In this document: positions 9,647-22,742 of the stretch, in pieces
Layout: every line of letters starts with the position of its first letter
Position numbering within the stretch: position 1 is the stretch's first letter
Assembly (NCBI GenBank): GCA_025642075.2
Contig: JAODUO010000183.1
Coordinates: 215,001 to 279,000, forward strand
DNA: 64,000 nt
Direction: 5' to 3'
DNA from: Ridgeia piscesae
Taxonomy: Eukaryota > Annelida > Polychaeta > Sabellida > Siboglinidae
The notes under the pieces: model-generated
Told to the model about the DNA's origin: nothing
The model's database searches: none
What the model saw: only the letters and a program-made list of their open reading frames with translations
Made by a program: the position numbers and the translations under genes

Positions 9647-12180
9647 GTGTATATTAATAATAATAATACATTTTATTTATACACTAAAATCCAGAATACA
9701 AGCTCTGTTCATAATATAATACAAGTAAAAAATGTTTGAATACGTATATCTAAATCTAAAACCAATTAAAAAATAATTTAAATTATATGCTAGCTGAGCT
9801 ACTTAACACATTAATATAAGTCTAAAAAGGTGTAGAGGAACTAGACATTAAAAGCAATTTTGAAATAGAATGTCTTAAGGTGCGCTTTAAATTTGTTCAT
9901 GCACTCTGTGGAACGTATATCCTCAAGTAGTGCGTTCCACGGAGATGGTCTTGCACGGGAGAATGAGCCTCGTCTATATCGTTCGAGGTTGTACCGGGGA
10001 ACCACTAGCAACGCGCGGTCTGCAGATCGCAGGGCGCGACGCGCAACGTACGGCGTGATGAGAGAGGCGATGTACGTCGGCGTCCGAACGTGTAAGGCGC
10101 GAAACACAATAACGAGTATCTTGTACTCGATGCGATACTTTAGGGCAGCCAGTGGAGTTGTTGCATTGCGGCCGTCATGTTTCGCCGGTCACCCCGTCTG
10201 ATCCGTAGGACGACTCTGACCGCCGAGCGCTCTACCATCTCAAGGCGGTGCAAAAGGCGGACTGATATGACGTACAGTACAGCGTTCCCGTAGTCCAGCC
10301 GTGATGTGACGAAGGGGTGGACGAGGTTCTTCCACGCCGCATTTGTGAGACTCGTTTGTATTTTCGCAATACGAAATAGATTCGAATAGGAGCACGACAG
10401 ACGTTCGATACTTGGGCCGACGTGCTATGTTGGCTGTCAAGAAGATATGGATGACCCACATGCATAGATGGAGGGCAACGGAGAAGGCGAGAGGATGACA
10501 GAGGAACGAAAAATAATTGCTTCAATCTTTGCCTCGTTTAGAAACAGGTGGTTGTCATCCATCCACCGTCTAATACCGTTTGCGCATTCGTCGATTTTCC
10601 GTTGTGCATCTGCGTGATTCGATGGCGGACACTCAGCGTACAATTGTGTGTCATCTGCGTATATATGATAGCGGATCTGGTGGCGATCAAAGATGTCCGC
10701 AATGGGTAACAGGTAGATGTTAAATAGTAGTGGACCGAGTTCTGTTGAACACCGTGTTGAATAATTACCGGAGCAGATGTCACGTCACTTATCTTAACTG
10801 AGTTTGTGCGGCCAGCAAAGTATGACATGAACCAAGCGAGGACTGTCTGGCTTAGGCCTATTGCACGAAGACGACGCAGGAGAGTGTTGTGGTCTAGGGC
10901 GTCAAATGCTGCGCTAAGATCTAATAGCACAAGCAGTACGCCACGCCGTGAATCCACTGCCTGCATCAGGTCTTCGTGTATCCGCACTAGTGCTGTCTCT
11001 GTGCTGTGTTTGGGCCGGTACGCGCTCTGGAATGGGTCGTTGTAACCGTTGATGTCAATATAGTAGCGTAGTTCCGTAGCGACGTACCGTTCCAGCGTTT
11101 TCGACAGAAAACTTAAGTTCGATATCGGACGGTAGTTTGCGAGACAGTTATCGTTGAGACCGTGTTTTCTAAGGGTCGGTGTAACCATCGCGTGCTTCAT
11201 GGTCGCAGGTACGACGCCAGATTCCAGTGACTGTTGATGATGTCTGTGACAACCGATGCTGTTATGTCGATGTTTTCTTTGAGCAGGTTTGTTGGAATCG
11301 GGTCAAGGGTGCAGGATTTCGCAGACGACTACAAAACTATCTGTCTGATGTATGCAGTTGTTGCCAGCGTAAATTCTGAGAGCTGCGAGGCTTAGTGGTA
11401 ATCATACGACCGTTGGTCAAGAGCAATGGTCGTCACGGCACGCGAATTGATTGCATGACGTAAGGTAGCAATTTTCTCAATGAAAAACTGTTTGAAAGAT
11501 TCAGAAAGAGCGACGTCGTTGGATGACTCAGGCAACTGAGCTGGTGCAGATCTACCCAGCAGTGCATCGGTGACGCCGAACAGTGTTTTCTTATTGTGTC
11601 CAGCCTCACGTATAACGGTGCAGAAGTAACTGGCCTTCGTAGCAGCGAGTTGTTGGCGATACCCGTCACGAAGCGTCGGGTAAACCTGTCTGTGGACAGT
11701 CAGTCGTGTCTTTCGCCATCGATGTTCGGCGCGAAGGAGGTCACGTTTCGCATAGGACAATTCTGCCGTATGCCTCGGTATCCTCGAACGAACAGTGATG
11801 ACGCGTATGACGATCGATGCTTGCTTGTTGACGACGGTCTCGATAGCGCTGTTGTGGTTGTCGACGGACGCAATTCTGGTCCCGGAAGTCACGGCGAATG
11901 CATTACGGATGTAACTCGCTTGTTAATCGATGCGAATTTACAAACGAGTCTCACACTCAGGTTTCACGACGTGATCTTTCAGCAGCGTAGTTGGACTTAC
12001 AGGCGTCGCCGTTTTCGCTGTTATTATCAAAGTTAGTATGTTACCACGTTAGTGAGTAGCATCACTGACATGTTGCACAAACCAGGTGTGTCAAGTAAAT
12101 CTGCTAGGTTATTCGCATGTTGAGTCCTTATATCTGGTGTTGAAGTCTCCACACACGATCGTTTTGTGGGATGAGTAGCA

Positions 12181-13549
12181 GTATGGAAGCACCGGCCCGT
12201 CATGAAGGCGGAATAACGTCGCGACGCAATTATTTGTGCGACACGACGCAATTACGAATTTCTATTTTTGACACGACGTAATTCGAATTGCGTCGTGTCG
12301 CTAAATAGCGTCACAACGCAATTCGATTTACGTCGTGTCAAAAATACGAGCTGTTCGGAATTGCCTCGTGTCGCTAAATGGCGTCGCAACGCAATTCGAT
12401 TTACGTCGTGTCGCAATTCGAATTGCGTCGTGTCGCTAAATAGCGTCACAACGCTATTCGATTTACGTCATGTCGCAATTCGAATGCGTCGTTTCGCTAA
12501 ATAGCGTCACAACGCAATTCGATTTACGTCGTGTCAAAAATACGAGTTGGTCGTGACCCAAATAATTAAACAGTTTTTGTTTGTTTCTTTACTGTATGTG
12601 TCATCGAATACAACACGCTATTTTGTTTGATAAATATGTCTTTTAAATACCAGTACAATTTGTCTGAAATCGTTTATAATGCAACGTTTCCTCTGGAGTG
12701 GATGTAGACACCATTAACTTGCTGGGCAATTACGTGTGGTCGTATTTGAATAGTTCACTATCACGGGAAAGAATAAACCTACCGCACACGTCACTGACGG
12801 ATTCATCGACTCTGGGGAAACTTTCCGCTATAGGGCCTGTAAGTGGGTTACATGGCGAGACTCTGCGCGACTGGAGCTGATTGGGGACTGGACACAAGAA
12901 TAATATTCAAACGATGGATGACAGTTGTAGCTTCCGACTGATGAATACTAGGAAACTCAGGTCTTAAATATATCGTGTTATACCTTTCCCTTTAATATTG
13001 AGTTTACCACACTATCATACACATATAGCGATTTACGTAGTGCAGATAATAAACACGATTTTAGGCCGTATGTGTCTTTTACGGGATTTGCATGTTACAT
13101 TGCTGTACGTTGTAGTTTCGATAAGCACTTATATCTGACAAGTTGTATAAATGCACATAATCATAACACATGTATACGTTTGCCCCTAAACAGGTTGTAC
13201 TGCGCGAAAAATGGCACTTATCGTTATTCGTCAAGATCGCCAAACACAAGTACTTGCCGCTAATGCCATGGCAACCACCATAATAATCGATTAAAATTCA
13301 TGTTTCCGTGATCATTGTCACCTGTGACAATGATCACGGAAAACATGAATTCTAATCAAACGTATACACGACCAACTCGTATTTTTGACACGACGTAAAC
13401 CGAATTGCGTTGTGACGCTATTTAGCGACACGACGCAATTCGAATTACGTCGGGTCAAAAATAGAAATTCGTCACGACGCAAATAATTGCGTCGTGTCGC
13501 ATAAATAATTGCGTCGCAACGTTATTCCGCCGGGACGGTGCTTCCATAC
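12181..13549. mobile_element. Non-autonomous TIR DNA transposon nested in the LINE endonuclease
   Basis: It interrupts the endonuclease between the YRPPSS and GDFN motifs. Inverted ends start GTATGGAAGCACCG (12181 and, inverted, 13549). They continue through GGCGGAATAACG(T)CGCGACGCAATTATTT and arrays of GACACGACGCAATTCGAATT units for about 350 bp on the left and 180 bp on the right. AGCA flanks both sides and is a possible 4-bp target duplication. The interior (12550-13370) has no transposase. Family unassigned; a 4-bp duplication would suit Sola-like elements, but that is only a hint. Confidence 0.8.
13288..13361. repeat. Near-perfect hairpin palindrome
   Basis: Arms of about 35 bp, including CCGTGATCATTGTCAC, pair across a 2-base centre (CT, about 13321), with one bulged T and one mismatch. 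It lies near the right end of the nested transposon. Confidence 0.85.
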
Positions 13550-14063
13550 AGCAGCGATTAACAATACTTTGGATACATCATCCAGGAAAGTTCTAAAACA
13601 TGAACTTGGCGGTCTGTACATTACGATTACTCGAGTTGTACAGTCGATGCGGGCGTTACGTAGTGTAAATGTGTCAATACTAACACGTGACACGAGCTGG
13701 AATGATTGACGAAAGAGGACTCCGTCGCCTCCTCCGCGACGAACGCCACCACGTGGCTGGTGAGCAAGCGAGAAAGTGTCTACAAAGTTCAGACACTGAA
13801 ACGTTGTCTTCATCTGCCAGCCAGGTTTCCGTTAATGCAACAATGTCCGCAGAACAGTCATCGGTGTAGTCACGCACAAGTAACGTTTTGTTCCGCAAAG
13901 AATGGCGTTAATCAGGGCACATTTGGTGTTTGACACAGTTTCAGGCAAGCGCACAATGGGTACTTGCAGTAGATTGTTGTTACAAGGGCGTGTACCTGGC
14001 CGGTGAGTGGGTGGTCGACATCCGACCACTCGTGTAATTGTCCTTTGTTCGCGAGTGCCGCCC

Positions 14064-14214
14064 CGGCAGCCACGCCTAGTTGGTAACCTGGCAGCCACGC
14101 CTAGTTGGTAACCTGGCAGCCACGCCTAGTTGGTAACCTGGCAGCCACGCCTAGTTGGTAACCTGGCAGCCACGCCTAGTTGGTAACCTGGCAGCCACGC
14201 CTAGTTGGTAACCT
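14064..14214. repeat. 25-bp minisatellite, six units
   Basis: Six nearly identical units GCCACGCCTAGTTGGTAACC plus TGGCA in tandem. On the minus strand they lie just upstream of the LINE endonuclease coding region, where the 5' UTR of that element should be. The following 14215-14570 shows nothing recognisable. Confidence 0.95.
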
Positions 14215-14795
14215 GGTAGCAAGGCCAAAATCAACTGAGGTCCTCCATGTGGTGGCATTCATGCGTGACGAATAAGAGCGACGAAACAATTGGCATGCCG
14301 AATACGTGTAGGTAGACATGATTGCGCAAGTGGTTTATGGTCCACTGAGCCGCCGGAAGTGTCTATACACAGTGTAAGATAAAACCAGTTTTTAAAGATC
14401 AGTAAAAACACACACATACGGCATTCGTGGTGACGACGCGACGACTTGATGTGATCTTCGCTGGTTTATGTATATATGTATTAAAAATCAGCGTCGATGT
14501 AAACACAGAAACATACTAAAACTTGTAAAATATCAAGAGCGACTTATGCATGCAGCCGGCTAGGCGCGACAAATCGACTCGACTATCGTCATCATATCAT
14601 ATTCATCGATAAGGTTGTCTCTTCATATTATCATATTAATCATTTTCTTATTCGTCATAATCGTCGTAGTCATCATCAACATAGTCATCACCGTCGTTAT
14701 TATTTTGTTATCGGTTGATCGATCATTCTAGCGTTTGATCATTATTGCACTTCTGATCGCAAACAAAACAGTGTGTCCGCCATCTTCTGTTACAG

Positions 14796-15048
14796 AGCAG
14801 CTAATGTTGGCACAGTCGGGACAAAATTGGCAGCGACAGCATCAAGCAAGGGAATCAAATCGTACCTTAAAAGAAAACAAACTGAAGAAGACGATGACGA
14901 CGACGAAGAGGAAAAGGAAGAATGGGAGGAGAATGGAGACATGTCAACGTATGCAATGCAATCAATTACAGATGCGTATGCGAGTGTTTCAGAACAATTA
15001 TCTCAACTAAAAGTGCCTTCATTTTGGGGCAAGGCTGAAGAATGTTAA
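14796..15048 (+). CDS. PAN/EGF-domain membrane protein, copy 1, exon 2
   Basis: Exon 2 follows a TTCTGTTACAG acceptor, also present in copy 2, and continues the phase-2 codon from exon 1 to give a 329-residue protein. It adds the end of the hydrophobic stretch (AANVGTVGTKLAATASS), a basic patch (KGIKSYLKRKQ), a strongly acidic run (TEEDDDDDEEEKEEWEEN) and a short end terminating in WGKAEEC. The hydrophobic segment spanning both exons is about 55 residues, longer than one ordinary membrane helix. The basic patch after it suggests a cytoplasmic tail. Pairing of the two exons is inferred from matching phase, conserved splice sites and the same arrangement in copy 2; no transcript was available. 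Confidence 0.8.
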
Positions 15049-15240
15049 CTGCAATTACGTGAAAAGTACATGTTTATGTTAGGGAAGAAATGTGCATTCG
15101 TTCTCTTGTGTATGAAATGAGGCAGTGTTCGTTTACATTTATAATTACTAGTTCGTCTATACTTATTGGTACGTCTGATTTATGTGATCAGCGAGCGACT
15201 ATATTTTGTTGTTTCATAAATATATCTGCACAGACGATAA

Positions 15241-15246
15241 AATAAA
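15241..15246 (+). promoter_or_regulatory. Polyadenylation signal AATAAA of PAN/EGF copy 1
   Basis: AATAAA lies 190 bp after the stop codon. The surrounding 3' flank (15060-15390) is similar to that of copy 2, where CAATAAAATCTTC occurs at the equivalent place. Confidence 0.65.
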
Positions 15247-15399
15247 TCTTCAAAAAATTCAACATCATTCTTAATTTATGTTTCACATTTTATGATAATA
15301 TTCATAATTACGTCGACAGTAGACTGTACAAGCAAGTAAAATATTTCTATGTTGCTCAGGTCTAAGTCTGCTTGAACAGTACCGAAAAGTTCTGTAGTA

Positions 15400-16845
15400 G
15401 ATACGAATAATGATAAGCTTGGGTCAAGTCTTTAAAAGGGTGGAACAACTGGCGCTCCTAACGGATAGGTCAAGAACTAGTACGGTAAGAGTTAGTGTGT
15501 CTTATTTCTTAAATTAGTTCAAAAAGGACACAGGTCATTCCCCGCCCCCTGGCGGATAGATGGTGAACAAATGGCGTCCCTGACGGATAGGTGATAAAAA
15601 AGTGGCACCCTTGTATAAGTGATGAACTACCTTCTAAAAAATCGTGTCTTATAATAACCTAGGTCCAAAAATAGTCAAATATCATGTGTCGTCCTGAAGG
15701 AAATGTCATCAACTACACAACTGGGTCAAGGTCAAACATAAAAGTCAAAGGTCAACGTTAAGTTCTAATGTCATGATCACGTTCGGCAGGTATGCCACTT
15801 GGGTCACGTTCCTCACGTAGGTCATCTACATAATTATCATTACGCATGGACAATGTTATAATGTTGTATCTCCGCCGATAATAGATCTTACATAAATCCT
15901 ATTGAGCATGCGCAGTGCTACACGTTTCTGTCTTCCGATGAATAAGTAAAACTTATGGGATACATTTTTCAAGATGAAAAAGTTATATACCCTTGTTTGA
16001 GCTGTAGGCCACTTTGGTTTCTTTCCTACGTATGGGACTAACATATGTCAGCATCTCAACTGGTTATAATTTCCTTCCCTTCTCTGCCCTTTCATCCTCC
16101 CCAATGCAGTATTAAAACAGCAAACACATGCACCCCTTCACCTCTGGATTAGTTGTCAGCAAACTTGATACAATCTTTCAGTAAGCAAATGTGCTGATGC
16201 CAAATATACTATTCTTGCAACAATAATTAGCATACTGCAAAATCATTTTCGGCAAGCTCGCGTGGCCTACGTTTTCAGTCTATCCGAAAATTTACCTACT
16301 TTTCACCGGTTGGTAGGTGGTGCTACTTTCACGTCCGCGTTATATTTCATGTTCGACATACTCACGTGACCGCAATCACCACAAAAATATGTACATCCTG
16401 CCCGGTGTCTATTTCTTGTCACTACAACCCATCTTACACCCTGGTATCTACAAGTACGTCGTTAACTCCGAGTGCACCCTACGAGGAGGCATTCTCGCCG
16501 CTGGGTTAACCACCATCACCAGCCCGAGCGACTCCACTCCGGCAGGATGACTCCTTGTCCTGGCGGCGACAGCGGAAACGTTTACCCCCGTACCGTTTCG
16601 TGTGTCGTATGTCCTTGTTAATACCATATTTCCATTTGTCTTAATTGTGTGACTATCTGTCATTTTAATATATCGTACTTGTTATGATACAAACACACGT
16701 GAAAACTCGGCGTCTTATCACATTCGTTCCTACTTTCAGTCGGCCGTCTCCAATACTATTCCGCTAGTCGGCGCCGACCCCCACCACATCCATCGCAGGC
16801 AGCATTTGTATGGCCGTACTGTGACTTTTCTGTTAAAGATGTTAT
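15400..16845. other. Intergenic, mostly unrecognised
   Basis: No gene recognised. 15440-15640 contains a weak tandem repetition of about 35 bp based on 'tggcg(c/t)cc..acggatagg'. Small open frames at 15856-16044 and 16317-16663 lack domain features. CCTCACGTAGGT words at about 15812 recur near 17730. Confidence 0.4.
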
Positions 16846-16847
16846 CT

Positions 16848-17290
16848 CCACTCATTCCATAAAAATCGTTTGCTCCTCGCGATTATTAGTAATTTCACAA
16901 AAAGCAAATGTATCAAGTACTCCTCAATGATGGCGTAGTTGGTTTATGTATACATGTTGCTTCAATTTTCTTTAATTAATAGAACAAATATAAACGCTTT
17001 CGATTTTCGTTTCGACCGGATCCAATCGAAACGATGTAGAAAACCTAACTATGGAAATGGAACTTTGTGCGGAATACGCTTTAGTCTTTATGCGAACGAG
17101 GCTTGGGGGCGAAATTAACCTACATCCTGTCGAGTTGTTTACGTTTAGGAACAGCGAGTTTAGGCACAAACATGATTTTTATATGCCACCAACACGGCAA
17201 AATTAAGCAGACAAAGACAGCACCGACGCATGATTGGGAAAGAATATGGAACTAAGCAGTTAACAACATGACTTCGGAACAGTGACAGTG
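16848..17290 (+). repeat. Dispersed repeat, left end of an unknown TIR element (copy 1)
   Basis: About 440 bp are similar to 33525-34010 in the same orientation. Shared exact words include CGGAATACGCTTTAGTCTT, CCTGTCGAGTTGTTTACGTT and AGGCACAAACATGATTTTTA. It begins with CTCCACTCATTC, matching the inverted ends of the 33.5-41.2 kb element. No reading frame is conserved between the copies. The matching right end was not found here, so this is probably a truncated copy. Confidence 0.75.
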
Positions 17291-17941
<651 letters not shown>

Positions 17942-19524
17942 TGTGTAGCCATAGTGTCCCGTTGGTTGGGCGAAGGTCTCAACATGCTGCTTCCAAATCT
18001 GCCTATCTTGCGCAATCCTGTGCCCTTCCAGTAGTCGTCTAGTTCTTATCTCCAACGTCTCGCCGATCGTCCTATAGGTCTTTTCTTTTCGTTGGGTTTC
18101 CAGATGGTAATAAGCAGTGCAGTTCAATCACGGCTGTAACCTTTGTGTTTTCTCTTACCCATATATTTGTTTTTCTGTCCCGATATGTGATGTTTAACAT
18201 ACTCCTTTCCGTTTGTTTGTGACGCTGCTGGCTTGTTCTTTGCCTGGGTGGTGAGTGCCCATGTTTCCGCGCCGTATGTCATTGCTGGAAGTACGCATGA
18301 GTTGTAGACTTGTGTTTTCAAGCATGTTCCAAATTTACCATTGAAGATGTCGCGGTGCTTGGCCAATGCTGTCCTTCCGGCCGTGAATCTTCTTCTTTGA
18401 ATCTCCTTGTGTTGATTGTTATCTCTGGTGCTGCATACCTGTCCCAGGTTGATGTAGCTTTCAATGTTCTTGGTCTCAGTGTTGTTGACATATATTGGTG
18501 TGTCGTTTTCCATCATCACCTTTGTCGTGGACTTGTTCATCGTCAGACCACGATGTTCACTTTCATCAGCTAATTCCTGTAACATGTGTTGTAGCTCAGG
18601 TGGTGTATTACCGCATATGTCGTCGGCGACGCGAAGATGACTAAGATATTCGCCGTCTATCTTCAAGCCTCTGGTTTCCCAAGTCGGAATATGCTTTCGA
18701 GTGCTGCTATTAACAGCTTGGACGATATGGTATCTCCCTGTCATACACCTCTCCTGGTGTTGATATTGTTGCTTTCTTTGTGTAGGTGGACTGTCATCGA
18801 GCTGTTGGTATAAATTTCCTTCAGGAGTTAGATGAACTTCTATCCCCTGTTCTTGAAGCGAGGTCACTACTGCCTGAGTTTGCACTAAGTCGAAAGCTTT
18901 CTCGTAGTCAACGATATTATATTATTTGCACTTCTCCTTCAGTTGGTTTTCTAAGTGATGTGGTCTGTCGTTGAGTATCTGCTTCTGAATCTAGCTTGCT
19001 CTCATGGCTGGTTTTTGTCGAGTGTCTTCTCTAGACTTTTCGTTAGTATTTTCGTGAGTACTTTATAGATGTTTGATAGTATACATATCGGTCTGTAACT
19101 CTTGAGGTCTTTCTTATTTCCTGTCTTGAAAATTAACATTATCTTAGCGTTATTCTGTGCTGTGGATATTCGTCTTTCTGATAAACATTTAGTGTACAAC
19201 TTAGCAAGTGTCTTCGAGATGGTATTTTCTCCTGCTTTCAATGTTTCGATGTTTGTATGGTCTATTGGTGTTCCATTCTTCATATTTCGTAGTGCTGCTT
19301 CCACCTCCCATGATGTTATCTCTGGTACATCTTTTGGGTCAGTATGGATTATGGTATTCTGTTCACTGTTGTATAGCTAGGTGTAGAATTCCTCTAATTG
19401 TTCTATGATCTTATGTTGATCACGGATTTGTCTACCCTGCATGTCCAGGAGTATGACCAATCTGTTTTGGACTAGCTTTTGCGTTCTTCGGACTTTCTTC
19501 AGGCTCCTTGATGTCACGATTACT

Positions 19525-21155
19525 TTACTTTAGTTCGGTGTTTACCAGGGAAGATATTAGTGCAATACCAGTACTAGAGACTAAGTTCGAAGGGAGAGAG
19601 TCTGACTATTTAGGACAACTAATTGTAACCGCAAAAATTGTTGTTATTAAAATAAGAGATATGAAGAATAATAAATCGCCTGGAGTGGATGGGAATCCTC
19701 CCAAATTACTATTGGAAATTGTAGAACAAATCAGCATACCGCTTGCGACAGTTTTAAATTTGTCATTAGAGGAGGGAATAGTTCCGTTTGAATGGAACGA
19801 AGCAACCACTATACCATTATTTAAAACTAGTTCGAGAAACAAGTCAGAGAACTATGGAACTCACTGTTTAACATCGGTGATTTAGAAAACTTTTAAAAAG
19901 ACTAATTAAAGATAATTAATTTTGGTTGATTTTCTTGTTACAAATAAATTGATAAACCAATCTCAACATGTTTCTTTTTTAAAGAGATTTCGTGCTTAAC
20001 AAATATGTTATGTTTTTGGAAGATGTCACAAAGTTGGTAGGTCTCCAGTAGATATAATCTACATAAATTTTAAAAGCCCTTTGACAAAGTGCCACATCAA
20101 ATATTACTACATAAATTAAAGGTCCATGACGAAGGAAATGATATGTATAACAGGATAGTAAAATGGTTTATTGATAGAAGACAAATAGTAGTTGATGGGG
20201 AGGTTTCAAACTGGAAATCGGTTTTGAGTGGATTACCGCATGGATCAGTATTGGGACCTATTTTATTCTTAATATATATCAATGATTTGGATGATGACAT
20301 AACAAGCAATGTGTTGAAGTTTACGGACGACACAAAAGTGTATAGGAAAATTAAAAGTGATACAGATAGACAGCATTTACAAGATGATCTTAACAAGTTG
20401 ACCGAAGTGGCAAATGCTGTTTAATTGTGGGAAGGGTAAGTGTCTCCACACAGGAAATGGGAATGAAGAGGCACAATATACAATGGGTGGTACTGTAGAG
20501 AAGCAGTTATGATTAACTATTAGTACTGACATGAAGGTATCAGAGCAGCGTGGAATTGCAGCAGCGAAGGGAAACCAAATTCTTGGATTAATTAGGCGAA
20601 ATATAGTGTACACAGAAAAAGAACTAATAATACCGCTGTATAAAACAATAGTTAGGCCTCATTTATAATATTGTATACAAGCATGGAGGCCATATCGCAA
20701 GTAGGATATTTATATTCTACAAAGAGTACAAAGGAGAGCAACCAAGATGATACCAAATCACAGGAATATGAGTTATGAAATGCGTCTAAAGGAATGTGGT
20801 TTAACGACATTAGAGAAGATCAGATTGAGGCTATGAAAATATTGACAGAAATATATTTTTCGGTTAAGGAAGAGAGAAGAAATAGACGACATGGAGTTAC
20901 ATTAGCAAAGAAGCAGTGTAGACTATATTAGAAAATTATAATTTTCACAAAGAACAGTAAAATAATGGAACAGATTATCAGCTGTTTGTGTAGGTGCTAG
21001 TAGTGTTGATATATTTAAAAATAAAATCGACATATACCTAAGACGGGCGGGGTATACATAGATAGATAGGTTGGACTCTCGATAAGCCAAATGGCTTCCT
21101 AGTCCACCTGCCATCTAGAGCTGAATCTCTAATCTTTTTAAATCTTGTCTTGTTA
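19525..21155 (+). mobile_element. CR1-like LINE (family 1), 5'-truncated, nested in the RTE element
   Basis: It starts inside ORF2 at YFSSVFTREDIS and runs through SPGVDG.PPKLLLE, an RT core (SVLGPILFLIYINDLDDDI) and the C-terminus to the family 3' end, which ends with 'gaatctctaa..cttgttaaa'. The catalytic FADD motif is TDD here (KFTDDTKVY, about 20320) and several frameshifts are present, so it is inactive. It sits between EIIRETI and SRSLKKVRRTQ of the RTE protein in reverse orientation. The same family occurs at 31977, 41188, 54763, 55148 and 59485. Confidence 0.88.
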
Positions 21156-21842
21156 AATGATCGTTTCTCGTATAATTTCTTGGTTGTATTCCCTGATGTC
21201 CTCTCTTGCTTTCTTTTTGATGGTCTTGCCTATTTCTGCGTACTCTATTCGTTGGTTATTATCGCCGTTTCCCGCCATTCCTCGTCGTTTCGACATCAGG
21301 GCTCGTGCAAATGACGATATCCTCAGTTTCCGTGGCTTGTTAATTGCCTTAGATTCTCTTGACGCGCTTTGTTGGATCATGTCTGTGATGGCTTCGCTCG
21401 TGGTGTCGATGTTGTCGAGGTCTTGTAGTGTCTGGAATCTGTTTCTCTATTAGAGTTTGAATTCGATCTTCTTTGACCCTATTCGCGTGGCATCTACTTC
21501 TGGTAGCCTCTTGGTCATAAATGGTTTCCTTTCCACCTCTACGTCCAGTTTGATGCTCCTCATAACCAGTCTGTGGTCACTTCCACTGTTGACTTTGTTG
21601 ATGACTGCTACGTCTGTGGGGATGTCTGTCCTGTTTGTTGGGATATTGTCAATATCGGTCTCCGTTACACCGTTTGGGCCCCTACACGTCCATCTCCTCC
21701 CTGCATTCTTCTGGAACATGATATTCATGACTTTGTACTTTTTTGATGTTGCACATTCTACCAAGGTGTCGCCTCTTTCGTTTCTCAATTCGAGCCAAAA
21801 TTTGTCCGTAACGGTTTCCATAAAAAGGTAAAGGCAAGTTCT

Positions 21843-22150
21843 TACATAGTGCACTATCCAGTCCTCAAGACCGTTCGTAGCGCTTTGCATTTGACTTCCC
21901 TGACAGACCTGTTCAATCAGACACCCTCTCGGCTTACCTGGCAAGCATCCAGCCACATGCTACAATTAATGCGCGAAGGCTGCTCATACACATATCTACC
22001 ACTGTCTATAGCCAGGTACTCATTTATACAGCAGAGTGAACTGAAGCAATGTAGAGTGAAAAACTTGTTCAAGGTTTTAACACCGCAGCACAGGATCCGA
22101 ACCCGGATTTTCTTAGTCGAGACTCCGTAGCTCTACCCCTGAGCCATATG
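21843..22150 (-). mobile_element. tRNA-derived SINE, family A, copy 2
   Basis: The best preserved copy. On the minus strand it begins with ATATGGCTCAGGGGTAGAGC (box A) and has GGGTTCGGATCC (box B) about 40 bp later. A tRNA-unrelated body then ends in CTTGAGGACTGGATAGTGCA. It interrupts the RTE endonuclease between GKRTN and METVTDKF. Confidence 0.85.
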
Positions 22151-22444
22151 GTTTGTTCTTTTCCCTATTTGAAGATTATCGTTTAGTGGTTTGGTTTCCC
22201 TAAAGTCTCGTCGACGACTTGTAGAAGCTATTTATGTCTTTTTCTGAGTATGATGTCGTTGATGCATATACTTGCACCATCTTTAGTTTGTAGCGCTTTG
22301 TTATGCACAGAACAAGTTCTGCTACTCTGGGATAATGGTGTTTACCCTCACTATGTGATCTTTCCATTTCCTGTTTATGAGAAAGCCTACTCCTACTTGG
22401 CCGTTGTTTGCCCTAGAATGGTGGCTCTTAGTTCTTAGTTCTTA

Positions 22445-22742
22445 GGTGATTACCTCCAAACAGCCCAAACTTGGGCTAACGCAGGAGTTGTTCTTCTGTA
22501 GAATGTGTGAGTCCACTACAGGTTACACATTTACCCCCTGTGTGGGATCTTTTACTTCCCCTGGCATAGACACCAGACAGAAGGGACCACCGGCTTTTAG
22601 TGTCTCTTCCGAAAGACACAGGCAAATGTGGGGTGAAGAAATTGCCTAAGTTTCGAAACGGCGGTAGGTGGGATTGAGCCACCGTCCCCTCGATTGACAG
22701 TCCGGCGCTCTACCGCGCGACCACCGCTCCCCAACGGTGGCC
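22445..22742 (-). mobile_element. tRNA-derived SINE, family B
   Basis: On the minus strand the head reads GGTGGTCGCGCGGTAGAGCG (box A) followed by GGCTCAATCCCACC (box B-like). The body contains TTTGCCTGTGTCTTTCGG and 'gagacactaaaagccggtggtccc', resembling the conserved central domain found in several metazoan SINE groups. It interrupts the RTE endonuclease between 'FSTLQRGH' and 'ELRATILG'. The anticodon-like triplet is GTC, but the stem is poorly paired, so it is not a functional tRNA gene. Confidence 0.75.

Larger units (their letters stand above)
9655..14250 (-). mobile_element. L2/CR1-group LINE, about 3.2 kb once the nested insertion is removed
   Basis: On the minus strand, in order: AP endonuclease start with ALTETWLAD (about 13835), GGGxGVLFRQSF and YRPPSS (13640-13700); the rest of the endonuclease with CGDFN (about 12150); a linker at 11392-11892 (LTVHRQVYPTLRDGYRQQ); reverse transcriptase 10538-11200 (NYRPISNLSFLSK, FQSAYRPKHSTETAL, LDLSAAFDALDHNTL); YADD with IYADDTQLYAECPP (about 10650); and the C-terminus at 9841-10107 (ARRALRSADRALLVVPR, WNALLEDIRS). 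It ends in a short (ATT)n tail near 9655, typical of this group. Several frameshifts and stops make it inactive. It lies antisense in the intron of PAN/EGF gene copy 1. L2 versus CR1 is not resolved by eye. Confidence 0.88.

Noticed and set aside
22668..22740. tRNA gene with anticodon GTC
   Set aside because: Box A and box B are present but the anticodon and acceptor stems do not pair well, and it continues into a SINE body.
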